Source: Butyrivibrio sp.
GTDB lineage: Bacteria; Bacillota; Clostridia; Lachnospirales; Lachnospiraceae
Length of the DNA: 32,134 nucleotides
Assembly: GCA_017634825.1 (NCBI GenBank)
Contig: JAGBMP010000082.1
Coordinates: forward strand, 1 to 32,134
Reading direction: 5' to 3'
The notes below the pieces were generated by a model. That model saw nothing but the letters and a program-made list of their open reading frames with translations, made no database searches and had not been told where the DNA came from. Below are positions 25,537-32,134 of the stretch, one piece after another (position 1 is the first letter of the stretch; every line of letters begins with the position of its first letter). The translations under genes were made by a program, and so were the position numbers.

Positions 25537-25581
25537 CATACGGCGAACGCCGCGACAACGAGGAATTCGCAAAGCGAATTT

Positions 25582-25671
25582 CGAGTCTGTCGGCATGGTT
25601 CACTTTCGCGCAACTAATTTCGAGTATTGCGCGGCTCACTTTAACGCGAGTCTGACGGCATGGTTCACTTT
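25582..25671 (+). repeat. Two-copy 25-base direct repeat
   Basis: Bases 25582-25606 and 25647-25671 match at 24 of 25 positions (the difference is T/A at the ninth), with a period of 65. Each begins CGAGTCTG and ends GGTTCACTTT. Confidence 0.85.
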
Positions 25672-25698
25672 ACACGTTGGTGCAGATGCTCTGACTAC

Positions 25699-26142
25699 TT
25701 ACTCTTTCGCCTTCTCAGGGTTCTCGATCATCTCTTTCATGGTTCTCCATCCCAGCACAGCACATTTTACTCTGGCGGGCATGTGAGCCACATCCTGAAG
25801 AGCTGCTGCCTCATCGAGGCTCTCTATGCTCTCCTCATCCGTAACTTCACCCTTTATCATTCCCATAAAGGTCTCGGCAAGTTTAACTGCTTCATCGGTT
25901 TTCTTACCGATGATCTGATCTACCATCATATCCACAGAAGCCTGTGAAATAGCACATCCTGATCCCTCGTAGCCGCCGTCTTCAATGACGCCGTCCTTGA
26001 TCTTAAGGCTGAGTGTAATGTCATCTCCGCAGCTGGGATTGACGCCTCTGAGTACCAGATCGGGGTTCTCAATGACCTTTTTGTGTACCGGATGAAGATT
26101 GTGTTCGTTAACTATCTCGCGATAAAGCTGTTTAAGCTCCAT
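25699..26142 (-). CDS. sufU: SufU iron-sulfur cluster assembly protein
   Basis: This 147-residue protein is SufU-like, a sulfur acceptor for the cysteine desulfurase SufS in Gram-positive SUF systems. The zinc/sulfur-relay ligands are in place: C38 and D40 in NPSCGDD, C63 in GSGCAIS and C126 in RVKCAVLGW. The 11-base overlap with sufS and GGGAGG eight bases before the ATG show coupled translation. It is the last gene of the operon. After it come the repeat island and the bidirectional terminator. Confidence 0.95.
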   Translation of the reverse strand: MELKQLYREIVNEHNLHPVHKKVIENPDLVLRGVNPSCGDDITLSLKIKDGVIEDGGYEGSGCAISQASVDMMVDQIIGKKTDEAVKLAETFMGMIKGEVTDEESIESLDEAAALQDVAHMPARVKCAVLGWRTMKEMIENPEKAKE

Positions 26143-27352
26143 ATCCCATGACCTCCCTTACCTTAGACAGTCTGTCAAGGAACTGCTTAACCTCGTCCTC
26201 GGTGTTGTAGAAATATACGCTTGCTCTAGCTGTAGAGCCAGCTCCGATAAACTGCATAAGGGGCTGAGCACAGTGGTGTCCTGCTCTGATGCAAACCTTG
26301 TCGTCGTTAAGTACCGATGCCAGGTCATGAGGATGAACTCCGTCCATGGTAAAGGTTACGATTCCGCAGTGCTTCTTAGGGTCTTTTGAGCCATATACCT
26401 TGATATAAGGCATTTTAGCAAGGCCTTCCATAAGGAGAGTAGTAAGCTTAATCTCCTGGGCCTCAATGGTCTCAAATCCAACGTTTTTAATATACTTAAT
26501 AGCAGCCTCAAGTCCTACAGCATCTCCGGCATTAACGGTTCCTGCCTCGAACTTGTGGGGAAGCTCTGCATAGGTTGCATCTTCCCTTGTTACATATTCT
26601 ATCATTTCACCGCCTCGCAGGAAAGGCTGCATGTTATCAAGCAGGTCCCTTCTTCCGTAGAGGGCTCCGATTCCCATAGGTGCCAGCATCTTGTGTCCCG
26701 AAAGGGCAAAGAAGTCGCATTCAAGCTCCTTAACATCAATGGCCATATGGGGAGCTGACTGGGCTCCGTCCACAACTACCACTGCGCCTTTAGAGTGGGC
26801 GTACTCCGCAATCTCTTTTACCGGATTGGTAACTCCAAATACATTGGATACATGGCCTATTGCCACGATCTTGGTCTTGTCTGTGATCTTGGAGGTGTAT
26901 TCCTCCCTTGAGATAACGCCTTCTTCATCGGGCTCAAGGTAAATGAGCTTTGCGCCGTTTTTCTTGGCAACCATCTGCCATGGAAGCATGTTGCTGTGGT
27001 GCTCCATAACGGTAATTACGATCTCGTCGCCCTCATGCACGTTCTCAAGGCCGTAGCTGTATGCCACAAGGTTTAAAGACTCTGTGGTGTTCCTAGTAAA
27101 GATTATCTCTTCGGTAGAATCTGCCCCGATAAAGTCTGCAACAGTCTTTCTGGCACTCTCGTAAGCATCTGTTGCTGCCATGCTCCAGTCGTAGAGTCCT
27201 CTTAAAGGATTGGCGTTGGCTGTGTTATAAAAGTTTGTTACAGCCTCAAGTACCTGCCTTGGGCGCTGTGAAGTTGCAGCATTGTCAAAGTATATGTACT
27301 CGCCGGACTTTAAAATCTCAAAGTCCTTGCGAAAATCGCTAGGTGCGCTCAT
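26132..27352 (-). CDS. sufS: SufS cysteine desulfurase
   Basis: This 406-residue class V aminotransferase-fold PLP enzyme releases sulfur from cysteine as a persulfide and hands it to SufU. Visible residues are H119, the PLP lysine K221 in LSGHKM and the persulfide cysteine C361 in RAGHHCAQP. The position in sufCBDSU and the RAGHHCAQP loop support SufS over NifS/IscS. The ATG has AGGGG about six bases upstream and follows sufD by ten bases. Confidence 0.96.
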   Translation of the reverse strand: MSAPSDFRKDFEILKSGEYIYFDNAATSQRPRQVLEAVTNFYNTANANPLRGLYDWSMAATDAYESARKTVADFIGADSTEEIIFTRNTTESLNLVAYSYGLENVHEGDEIVITVMEHHSNMLPWQMVAKKNGAKLIYLEPDEEGVISREEYTSKITDKTKIVAIGHVSNVFGVTNPVKEIAEYAHSKGAVVVVDGAQSAPHMAIDVKELECDFFALSGHKMLAPMGIGALYGRRDLLDNMQPFLRGGEMIEYVTREDATYAELPHKFEAGTVNAGDAVGLEAAIKYIKNVGFETIEAQEIKLTTLLMEGLAKMPYIKVYGSKDPKKHCGIVTFTMDGVHPHDLASVLNDDKVCIRAGHHCAQPLMQFIGAGSTARASVYFYNTEDEVKQFLDRLSKVREVMGYGA

Positions 27353-27362
27353 GATTATCCCC

Positions 27363-28532
27363 TTAAACTATGTTCTGAATGTAATAAAGTGTCTTTTGTT
27401 TGATCTCGGGATCCGGAATCAGGCCTGCTACGCTGTCCAGCCTTGCCTTGATCATGATCTTCTTGGCAGTGGCTTCATCGATACCACGGGTCTGCATGTA
27501 GAACAGAAGGTCCTCCCCAAGCTCACCGATGGTTGCCCCGTGCCTTCCCTCGACATCCTCTTCCTGACAAAGGATCACGGGCATAGTCTTATTTATAACA
27601 TCCTCACTAAGGAGCAGCGCATCTTCCTGCTCATCTCCGACAGAGCCCGAGCTTCCCTTCTTGAAATCAATGGTTCCTCTGAAGGTCTTTGAGGCGTTAT
27701 CCATAAGGACGCCCTTAAACTGCATAAGGCCCTGGGCCTTTTTTCCTCTGTGGTCTGCCACGTAATTGATATCAAGGTCGTGGTCACCTCTTACAAGATA
27801 GCCCATATTGCTGGTAAAGACAGATTCTTTCTCTGCAAGGTTAACGTAAGCTCCTGTCAGGGTCTTACATCCGCCAAGCTCCAAAGTCACAAGGTCGATC
27901 TTTCCATCAGAAAGGCATGCTCCGCCGATATCATCGAAGTGAACAAAGCCCTCGCCAAGGAGCTGAGTCTTAACCAAATTGATCTTAGCGCCGTCCTCTG
28001 CAAAAAGTCTTGTGCTGACTCCTACAAAGCCTGATGCGTCATTATCTGATGTGTAGGCAATGACAACAGTTACTTCTGAATTCTTCTTAGCATGAATTAT
28101 CTGGCCTGAAAGAGAAGCATCTCCATTCTTCATGTCATAGCTTATGACGATTGGCTTATCTGCCTTAACACCCTCTTCTACAGTGTAGATATCAACTGTA
28201 GCACCAAGGCTTGTCATAAGGCCGTCAACATCTGCGCCCATTCCTGTTCTTAAGGCCTGATCCTTATCTCTTGCGGAAGTATCACCGTTTGGCTCTACAT
28301 GTCCGTCTATCGGAGCCAGGATCCTGTCATTATTTTCCCTGAATATCTCTCCCGCTTCTGCAAATGGAACTGCCTTTTCTACAGTTACGCCAGCCGGCAG
28401 CTCTTTTGCCGAAGGAGAATTCAACTCTTGTATATTAAAATCGCTTATCTGAAGGGTGCTGTCGTTTACATGCAGGAAATTGTATGTAAGAACAGGCAGC
28501 ACGTTGACCTTCATGTTCAAATCATTACTCAT
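27363..28532 (-). CDS. sufD: SufD scaffold subunit
   Basis: This 389-residue beta-helix protein pairs with SufB in the SufBC2D scaffold that builds iron-sulfur clusters. The conserved region VEGRHGATIGEL contains H331, the SufD histidine implicated with a SufB cysteine in cluster building. The C-terminal helical region follows. The ATG has AAGGGGAG about five bases upstream. It lies between sufB and sufS with short gaps. Confidence 0.92.
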   Translation of the reverse strand: MSNDLNMKVNVLPVLTYNFLHVNDSTLQISDFNIQELNSPSAKELPAGVTVEKAVPFAEAGEIFRENNDRILAPIDGHVEPNGDTSARDKDQALRTGMGADVDGLMTSLGATVDIYTVEEGVKADKPIVISYDMKNGDASLSGQIIHAKKNSEVTVVIAYTSDNDASGFVGVSTRLFAEDGAKINLVKTQLLGEGFVHFDDIGGACLSDGKIDLVTLELGGCKTLTGAYVNLAEKESVFTSNMGYLVRGDHDLDINYVADHRGKKAQGLMQFKGVLMDNASKTFRGTIDFKKGSSGSVGDEQEDALLLSEDVINKTMPVILCQEEDVEGRHGATIGELGEDLLFYMQTRGIDEATAKKIMIKARLDSVAGLIPDPEIKQKTLYYIQNIV

Positions 28533-28546
28533 CTGCTCTCCCCTTA

Positions 28547-29965
28547 TCAGCCGTTTCCGCTCATCTCGAGCTTGATCAGGTTATTCATCTCTACCGCATA
28601 CTCAAGAGGCAGCTCTTTTGATACGGGATTTGCAAAGCCGCTTACGATCATGGCCTTGGCATCCTCTTCGCTTATACCTCTGCTCATCAGGTAGAAAATC
28701 GCTTCATCACTGATTCTTCCGATCTTAGCCTCGTGTCCTACATCTGCGTCATTGGTACGGATGTCCATTCCGGGGATCGTGTCTGCCCTGGAAATTGAAT
28801 CCAGCATAAGCGAGTCACAGGAAACAGATGCCTTGGCTTTCTTGGCCGACTTCTGGATGATGACACTACTTCTGTAGGTTCCGATTCCGCCGTCCTTGGA
28901 GATGGACTTGGTGTTTATAACAGAACTGGTGCGCTCTCCCTGGTGTACTACCTTGGCGCCGGTGTCAAGGTTCTGTCCCTTGCCGGCAAAGGTGATTCCG
29001 GTAAATTCCATCTTGGAGCCTGCGCCCTTAAGTATGGTCATAGGATACAGGTAGGATGTATGGGAGCCAAAAGAGCCTGAAACCCACTCCATGATACCGT
29101 TCTCCTCAACAATAGCTCTCTTGGTGTTGAGGTTATACATATTCTTGGACCAGTTCTCAATGGTTGAATATCTGAGCCTTGCGTTCTTTCCCACGTAGAG
29201 CTCTACACAGCCGGCGTGGAGATTGGCCACGTTATATTTGGGAGCAGAGCATCCTTCTATAAAGTGAAGGTCTGCGCCCTCATCAACGATGATCAGAGTG
29301 TGCTCAAACTGTCCTGCTCCGGCAGCGTTAAGTCTGAAGTATGACTGCAGGGGAATGTCTACCTTGACCCCCTTTGGAACGTAGACAAAGGATCCGCCTG
29401 ACCACACAGCGCCGTGAAGTGCTGCAAACTTGTGGTCTGTGGGAGGTACAAGCTTCATGAAGTGAGACTTTATCATATCTGCATACTCACCTCTTAAAGC
29501 ACTCTCAAGGTCAGTGTAGATAACGCCCTGCGCAGCAACTTCGTCTTTTACATTGTGATATACAAGCTCTGAATCGTACTGGGCTCCCACGCCTGCAAGA
29601 GATTCTCTCTCCGCTTGTGGAATTCCCAGCCTTTCAAAAGTATTCTTGATATCTTCGGGAACATCTTCCCACTTGCCCTTCATATCGGATTTATGTCTTA
29701 CATAGGAAGAAATCTTGTCCATGTCGAGGCCTTCAATGCTTGGGCCCCAGTCAGGTACCTTAATATCGTTGTAGAGCTTAAGACACTCTAATCTGAAATC
29801 GCGCATCCATTCGGGGTCGTTCTTTTCCTCTGAAACCTTAAGAACAGTCTCTTCGGTGAGACCCTCGGCCATACGGTAGAAGTCTTTTTCGCTCTCTACG
29901 TCTTTAAAATCATATAGGCTGCGGTCAATATCGGCCACAACCTGCTTGTTGTTAGTATCAGCCAT
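28547..29965 (-). CDS. sufB: SufB scaffold subunit
   Basis: This 472-residue protein is the main cluster scaffold of the SUF system. Conserved segments include FIEGCSAPKY (235-244), VSCDSLML with C383 and GHEAKIG with H411 and E412, residues implicated in cluster assembly. It follows sufC by one base, with GAGG about six bases before the ATG. Its length is normal. Confidence 0.97.
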   Translation of the reverse strand: MADTNNKQVVADIDRSLYDFKDVESEKDFYRMAEGLTEETVLKVSEEKNDPEWMRDFRLECLKLYNDIKVPDWGPSIEGLDMDKISSYVRHKSDMKGKWEDVPEDIKNTFERLGIPQAERESLAGVGAQYDSELVYHNVKDEVAAQGVIYTDLESALRGEYADMIKSHFMKLVPPTDHKFAALHGAVWSGGSFVYVPKGVKVDIPLQSYFRLNAAGAGQFEHTLIIVDEGADLHFIEGCSAPKYNVANLHAGCVELYVGKNARLRYSTIENWSKNMYNLNTKRAIVEENGIMEWVSGSFGSHTSYLYPMTILKGAGSKMEFTGITFAGKGQNLDTGAKVVHQGERTSSVINTKSISKDGGIGTYRSSVIIQKSAKKAKASVSCDSLMLDSISRADTIPGMDIRTNDADVGHEAKIGRISDEAIFYLMSRGISEEDAKAMIVSGFANPVSKELPLEYAVEMNNLIKLEMSGNG

Positions 29966-29966
29966 T

Positions 29967-30722
29967 TTAATCCTCTTTCACAAATCTCTCGAATCCGTTT
30001 GCATTGATCTCGTCTACAAGGCTTCCGTCTCCTGTGTGAACAATGTTTCCCTTAACGAGAACGTGTGTGTAATCTACGTGAAGTGACTCCAAGATCTTGG
30101 TTGAGTGGGTGATGATAAGGAGTGCCCCGTCCTTTTTCTTCTGGTACTCCTCGATACCCTTTGAAACTGTACGGACAGCATCTACGTCAAGACCTGAATC
30201 TGTCTCGTCCAGAATGGCGAACTTAGGCTTTAACATAAGAAGCTGAAGGATCTCAGCCTTCTTTTTCTCACCGCCGGAAAATCCTACGTTTAAGTCTCTG
30301 TCTGCATAGGACTCGTCCATTGAAAGAATGTCCATAGCAGCCTTAAGTGACTTCTTAAATGCAAGAAGCTTAACAGGCTCGCCTGTCTGGTTGTGATATG
30401 CGTTTCTGATAAAGCTTCCCAGAGAAATACCGGGAACCTCGTATGGGTTCTGGAATGATAAGAACATTCCCGCCTTGGCTCTCTTATCAGCTGAAATATC
30501 CGTGATATCCTGCCCCTCAAAGAGAATATTTCCTTCGGTCACGCAGTAATGAGGATTACCCATGAGTGTAAAGCCAAGTGTTGACTTACCTGCTCCGTTG
30601 GGTCCCATAAGTACGTGTGTCTCGCCGGGCTTAATATCAAGATTAATATTATGAAGGATCGGCAATTCGTTGTCGATTGAAACTGAGAGGTCTTTTACCT
30701 GCAATAATGAATTCTCAGACAT
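29967..30722 (-). CDS. sufC: SufC ATPase
   Basis: This 251-residue ABC-type ATPase drives conformational change of the SufB-SufD scaffold; it is cytoplasmic and has no membrane partner. Walker A GPNGAGKST (40-48), signature FSGGEKKKAE (148-157) and Walker B FAILDETDSGLD (168-179) are all present. It is the first gene of sufCBDSU. The ATG has AAAGGAAG about nine bases upstream. A promoter and a palindromic operator candidate lie within 80 bases upstream. Confidence 0.97.
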   Translation of the reverse strand: MSENSLLQVKDLSVSIDNELPILHNINLDIKPGETHVLMGPNGAGKSTLGFTLMGNPHYCVTEGNILFEGQDITDISADKRAKAGMFLSFQNPYEVPGISLGSFIRNAYHNQTGEPVKLLAFKKSLKAAMDILSMDESYADRDLNVGFSGGEKKKAEILQLLMLKPKFAILDETDSGLDVDAVRTVSKGIEEYQKKKDGALLIITHSTKILESLHVDYTHVLVKGNIVHTGDGSLVDEINANGFERFVKED

Positions 30723-30744
30723 AGCAAAAATCTTCCTTTCGTAA

Positions 30745-30765
30745 TTCCTACTAACTTGGTAGGAA
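30745..30765. promoter_or_regulatory. Palindromic operator candidate upstream of sufC
   Basis: A 21-base near-perfect palindrome has arms TTCCTAC and GTAGGAA and only one non-complementary pair near the centre. It lies between the -10 and the sufC start. A second, half-like site (TTCCTA, minus strand) overlaps the region just upstream of the -35. The form resembles sites of Rrf2-family (IscR/CymR-type) regulators. This is inference; no regulator gene is in the window. Confidence 0.6.
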
Positions 30766-30767
30766 AA

Positions 30768-30797
30768 ATAATAACATCTCTATTATACGCTTGTCAA
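30768..30797 (-). promoter_or_regulatory. Promoter of the suf operon
   Basis: On the minus strand, -35 TTGACA (30792-30797), an 18-base spacer and -10 TATTAT (30768-30773). A TATAAT also occurs at 30782-30787 but lacks a -35 at the usual distance. Confidence 0.6.
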
Positions 30798-30829
30798 ACT
30801 AAATAGGAAGTAATTATTTATAAAAGCGC

Positions 30830-30858
30830 TTGACATACCTTGCAAAGTTGGTTATTAT
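30830..30858 (+). promoter_or_regulatory. Promoter for tRNA-Gly
   Basis: A perfect -35 TTGACA (30830-30835), a 17-base spacer and -10 TATTAT (30853-30858) point rightward to tRNA-Gly, about 20 bases downstream. It is divergent from the suf promoter, with 32 bases between the two -35 boxes. Confidence 0.75.
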
Positions 30859-30877
30859 AATTTCTTGTCAGCACCAT

Positions 30878-30948
30878 GCGGGTGTAGTTCAATGGTAGAA
30901 CACCAGCCTTCCAAGCTGGATACGTGGGTTCGATTCCCATCACCCGCT
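30878..30948 (+). tRNA. tRNA-Gly (anticodon TCC)
   Basis: The acceptor GCGGGTG pairs with CACCCGC. The anticodon stem CCAGC/GCTGG has loop CTTCCAA, giving anticodon TCC, and the T arm contains GGTTCGATTCC. The discriminator is T, usual for glycine. The length is 71 bases; no CCA is encoded. Confidence 0.96.
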
Positions 30949-30957
30949 TTTTGACAG

Positions 30958-30982
30958 ACCAGCTAAGAGCTGGTATTTTTTT
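30958..30982 (+). terminator. tRNA-Gly terminator
   Basis: ACCAGCT and AGCTGGT form a seven-base stem with an AAG loop, followed by A and seven T residues. It lies nine bases after the tRNA and 11 bases before the Fur-like palindrome. Confidence 0.85.
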
Positions 30983-30993
30983 GCGAATATTCT

Positions 30994-31014
30994 AAATGCA
31001 AATGATTTGCATTT
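30994..31014. promoter_or_regulatory. Fur-family-type operator candidate (perfect palindrome)
   Basis: A perfect 10-1-10 inverted repeat has arms AAATGCAAAT and ATTTGCATTT around a central G. It contains a 7-1-7 core (TGCAAAT, G, ATTTGCA), the geometry of Fur/Zur/PerR boxes. A further half-site, TTTGCATTT, follows in tandem. It lies 30 bases before a metal transporter gene that is followed by a Fur-family regulator gene. This suggests direct autoregulation. Confidence 0.65.
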
Positions 31015-31043
31015 GCATTTACCGGTTCAGAAAGGAGTCTGTA

Positions 31044-31940
31044 ATGGACGTAGTTATCGATATAGTACTTGATGCAGTGATCGACTCGGTTAAGATCCTG
31101 CCTTTCCTTTATTTAACATATCTTGCAATGGAATACTTAGAGCACAGAACAGCTGAGTTCACGGAAAACGTTGTTCAGAAGACCGAGCACTTCGGACCGC
31201 TCCTTGGCGGCGTTATCGGTATCTTCCCTCAGTGCGGATTCTCGGCAGCAGCTTCAAACCTCTACGCCGGACGTGTCATCACCCTGGGAACTCTGATTGC
31301 GATCTATCTCTCAACTTCAGATGAGATGATCCCTCTTCTTATCTCTGAGCACTTCCCTGTGGGCACAATGGTCAAGATCCTGGCCCTCAAGGCAGTTATC
31401 GGTATCATCGCCGGCTTTATCATCGACTTTGCTGTCCATGCTTATCACAAGGCTCGCGGAAAAAGAGCTGAGGATCCGATAAGGATTAACGAACTCTGCG
31501 AAAAAGAGCACTGCCACTGCGATGACGAAGAGGATGCAACCTTAAAGGGCATGGCAAAGTCAGCCTTTGTGCACACCCTTCACATCTTCCTGTTCGTGCT
31601 TGTACTCACTCTTTTACTTAATATTGTTATCACCCTGATCGGCGAGGATCACCTGTCAATGCTCCTTAAGACAAACCCTGTTGTGAGCCACATTCTGGCA
31701 GGACTCATCGGACTTATCCCCAACTGCGCACCTTCAGTTATCATCACTACGCTCTACCTTGATCAGATGATAACCCTTGGAACCATGATGTCAGGACTTC
31801 TTGTCGGCGCCGGAATAGGCCTTATGGTGCTCTTTAGAGTAAATCCCGAGAAGAAGGTAAACTTCAACGTAGCTATCCTGCTGTTTTTGATCGGAACTAT
31901 CTCAGGACTTCTTATTGACTTTCTTGGGATCACCCTCTGA
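31044..31940 (+). CDS. Putative manganese/metal efflux transporter
   Basis: This 298-residue polytopic membrane protein matches the family annotated as putative manganese transporter or arsenic efflux protein (ArsP_2/DUF2899-like). Two similar halves each contain a G-(I/L)-(F/I)-P-(Q/N)-C motif followed by a LY...ITLGT stretch (about 59-86 and 223-251), indicating an internal duplication. Between them a cytoplasmic-looking loop has CEKEHCHCDDEED (about 152-164), a probable metal-binding patch. The ATG at 31044 has AAAGGAG six bases upstream; an earlier in-frame start lies inside the operator palindrome. The Fur-family gene starts 20 bases downstream, so a metal substrate is likely. Which metal is not known. 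Confidence 0.8.
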   Translation: MDVVIDIVLDAVIDSVKILPFLYLTYLAMEYLEHRTAEFTENVVQKTEHFGPLLGGVIGIFPQCGFSAAASNLYAGRVITLGTLIAIYLSTSDEMIPLLISEHFPVGTMVKILALKAVIGIIAGFIIDFAVHAYHKARGKRAEDPIRINELCEKEHCHCDDEEDATLKGMAKSAFVHTLHIFLFVLVLTLLLNIVITLIGEDHLSMLLKTNPVVSHILAGLIGLIPNCAPSVIITTLYLDQMITLGTMMSGLLVGAGIGLMVLFRVNPEKKVNFNVAILLFLIGTISGLLIDFLGITL

Positions 31941-31960
31941 TATCAATTGGGGTAAAAGAC

Positions 31961-32134
31961 ATGACTTGTAAAATTCACTCACATTCATTTGATGAAACAA
32001 TAGAGAAGAACTGGCCCGAGGGCATAAAAAAGACCAAGCAGAGAATCGATATCTACAAAGTTCTCTACCTGGCAGATGAACCCCTCTCAGCAGCACAGAT
32101 TTACAGCGCACTGAACGAGAAGGCATCAAAAGAG
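31961..32134 (+). CDS. Fur-family metal regulator, N-terminal part (cut by window edge)
   Basis: The frame is open to the window end, giving 58 residues. GIKKTKQRIDIYKVLYLADEPLSAAQIYSAL corresponds to the start of the winged-helix DNA-binding domain of the Fur/PerR/Zur family. The N-terminus has C3, H6 and H8, which could add a metal site. The ATG follows GGGG by seven bases and starts 20 bases after the transporter stop. The metal specificity (Fe, Zn, Mn, peroxide) cannot be judged because the sensor domain lies outside the window. Confidence 0.75.
   Translation, partial: MTCKIHSHSFDETIEKNWPEGIKKTKQRIDIYKVLYLADEPLSAAQIYSALNEKASKE

Larger units (their letters stand above)
25455..25673. repeat. 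Repeat island with 16-bp terminal inverted repeats (MITE-like)
   Basis: The 16-base sequence GTAAAGTGAACCATGC at 25455-25470 occurs as its exact reverse complement at 25658-25673. A third, 14-base copy lies at 25593-25606 and a weak one near 25634-25642. Internal stem-loops are AATTCGC/GCGAATT (25564-25580) and CGCGCAA/TTGCGCG (25607-25633). A 25-base direct repeat is present. No target duplication is evident at the ends. This fills the 300-base gene-free stretch between tRNA-Lys and sufU. It could be a non-autonomous mobile element or a REP-like intergenic repeat. Confidence 0.6.

Noticed and set aside
25394..25786. 130-codon plus-strand open frame spanning the repeat island
   Set aside because: It runs from the tRNA 3' end through two terminator hairpins and repeats into sufU antisense, with no coding signature.
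30782..30787. TATAAT on the minus strand upstream of sufC
   Set aside because: No acceptable -35 lies 16-18 bases upstream; the TTGACA at 30792-30797 fits TATTAT at 30768-30773 better.
30983..31043. Mn-sensing (yybP-ykoY) riboswitch before the metal transporter
   Set aside because: The leader is only about 60 bases and holds a DNA palindrome, with no space for the riboswitch fold.

Overview
The window looks like chromosomal DNA of a motile, anaerobic Gram-positive bacterium of the family Lachnospiraceae, close to Butyrivibrio and relatives. The placement is inferred from gene content: a Gram-positive Tad pilus locus with DUF5702, Flp1-like pilin and DUF6382-FHA proteins, a flagellar DUF6240-type protein beside flagellin, a two-subunit class I fumarase, and a sufCBDSU operon. 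No rRNA, CRISPR array, insertion sequence or phage gene was seen. Almost all genes lie on the minus strand. The exceptions, all plus, are tRNA-Lys, tRNA-Gly and a metal transporter followed by a truncated Fur-family regulator gene.

Layout, read right to left along the minus strand. (1) 25699-30722: sufC-sufB-sufD-sufS-sufU, an iron-sulfur cluster assembly operon with a promoter and a near-perfect palindromic operator candidate upstream of sufC. (2) 18510-25180: tatD, rsmA/ksgA, a large TPR protein with an acidic linker and a degenerate AAA-like domain, and glgB, ending in a hairpin terminator. (3) 13620-18424: a DUF6240-type protein with a FliK-like C-terminus, flagellin and FliS, ending in a strong terminator. 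(4) 3789-13390: a tightly packed Tad (type IVc pilus) operon with its own promoter, in the order TadV, TadZ, TadA, TadB, TadC, Flp pilin, DUF5702, TadG-like, a second prepilin peptidase, TadE, FHA protein. Most of these genes overlap. (5) 190-3741: a flavodoxin/SCP2 protein, a rhomboid protease, a HIT hydrolase and both fumarase subunits, then tRNA-Ser with a perfect consensus promoter.

On the plus strand, tRNA-Lys (25326-25398) has a promoter and a terminator and is followed by a roughly 220-bp repeat island with 16-bp perfect terminal inverted repeats. tRNA-Gly (30878-30948) also has its own promoter and terminator. Behind it, a perfect 10-1-10 palindrome containing a Fur-type 7-1-7 box precedes a putative Mn/metal efflux transporter and a Fur-family regulator cut off by the window edge. 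This is probably a self-regulated metal homeostasis unit.

The least explained parts are the TPR/acidic/degenerate-AAA protein, the DUF6240 repeat protein, three unusual elaborations of the Tad system (an Ig-like insert in TadC, duplicated His/Cys modules in the TadG-like protein, two prepilin peptidases), the repeat island, the Fur-like box, and a strongly over-represented octamer, AAAAGAGC, on both strands.
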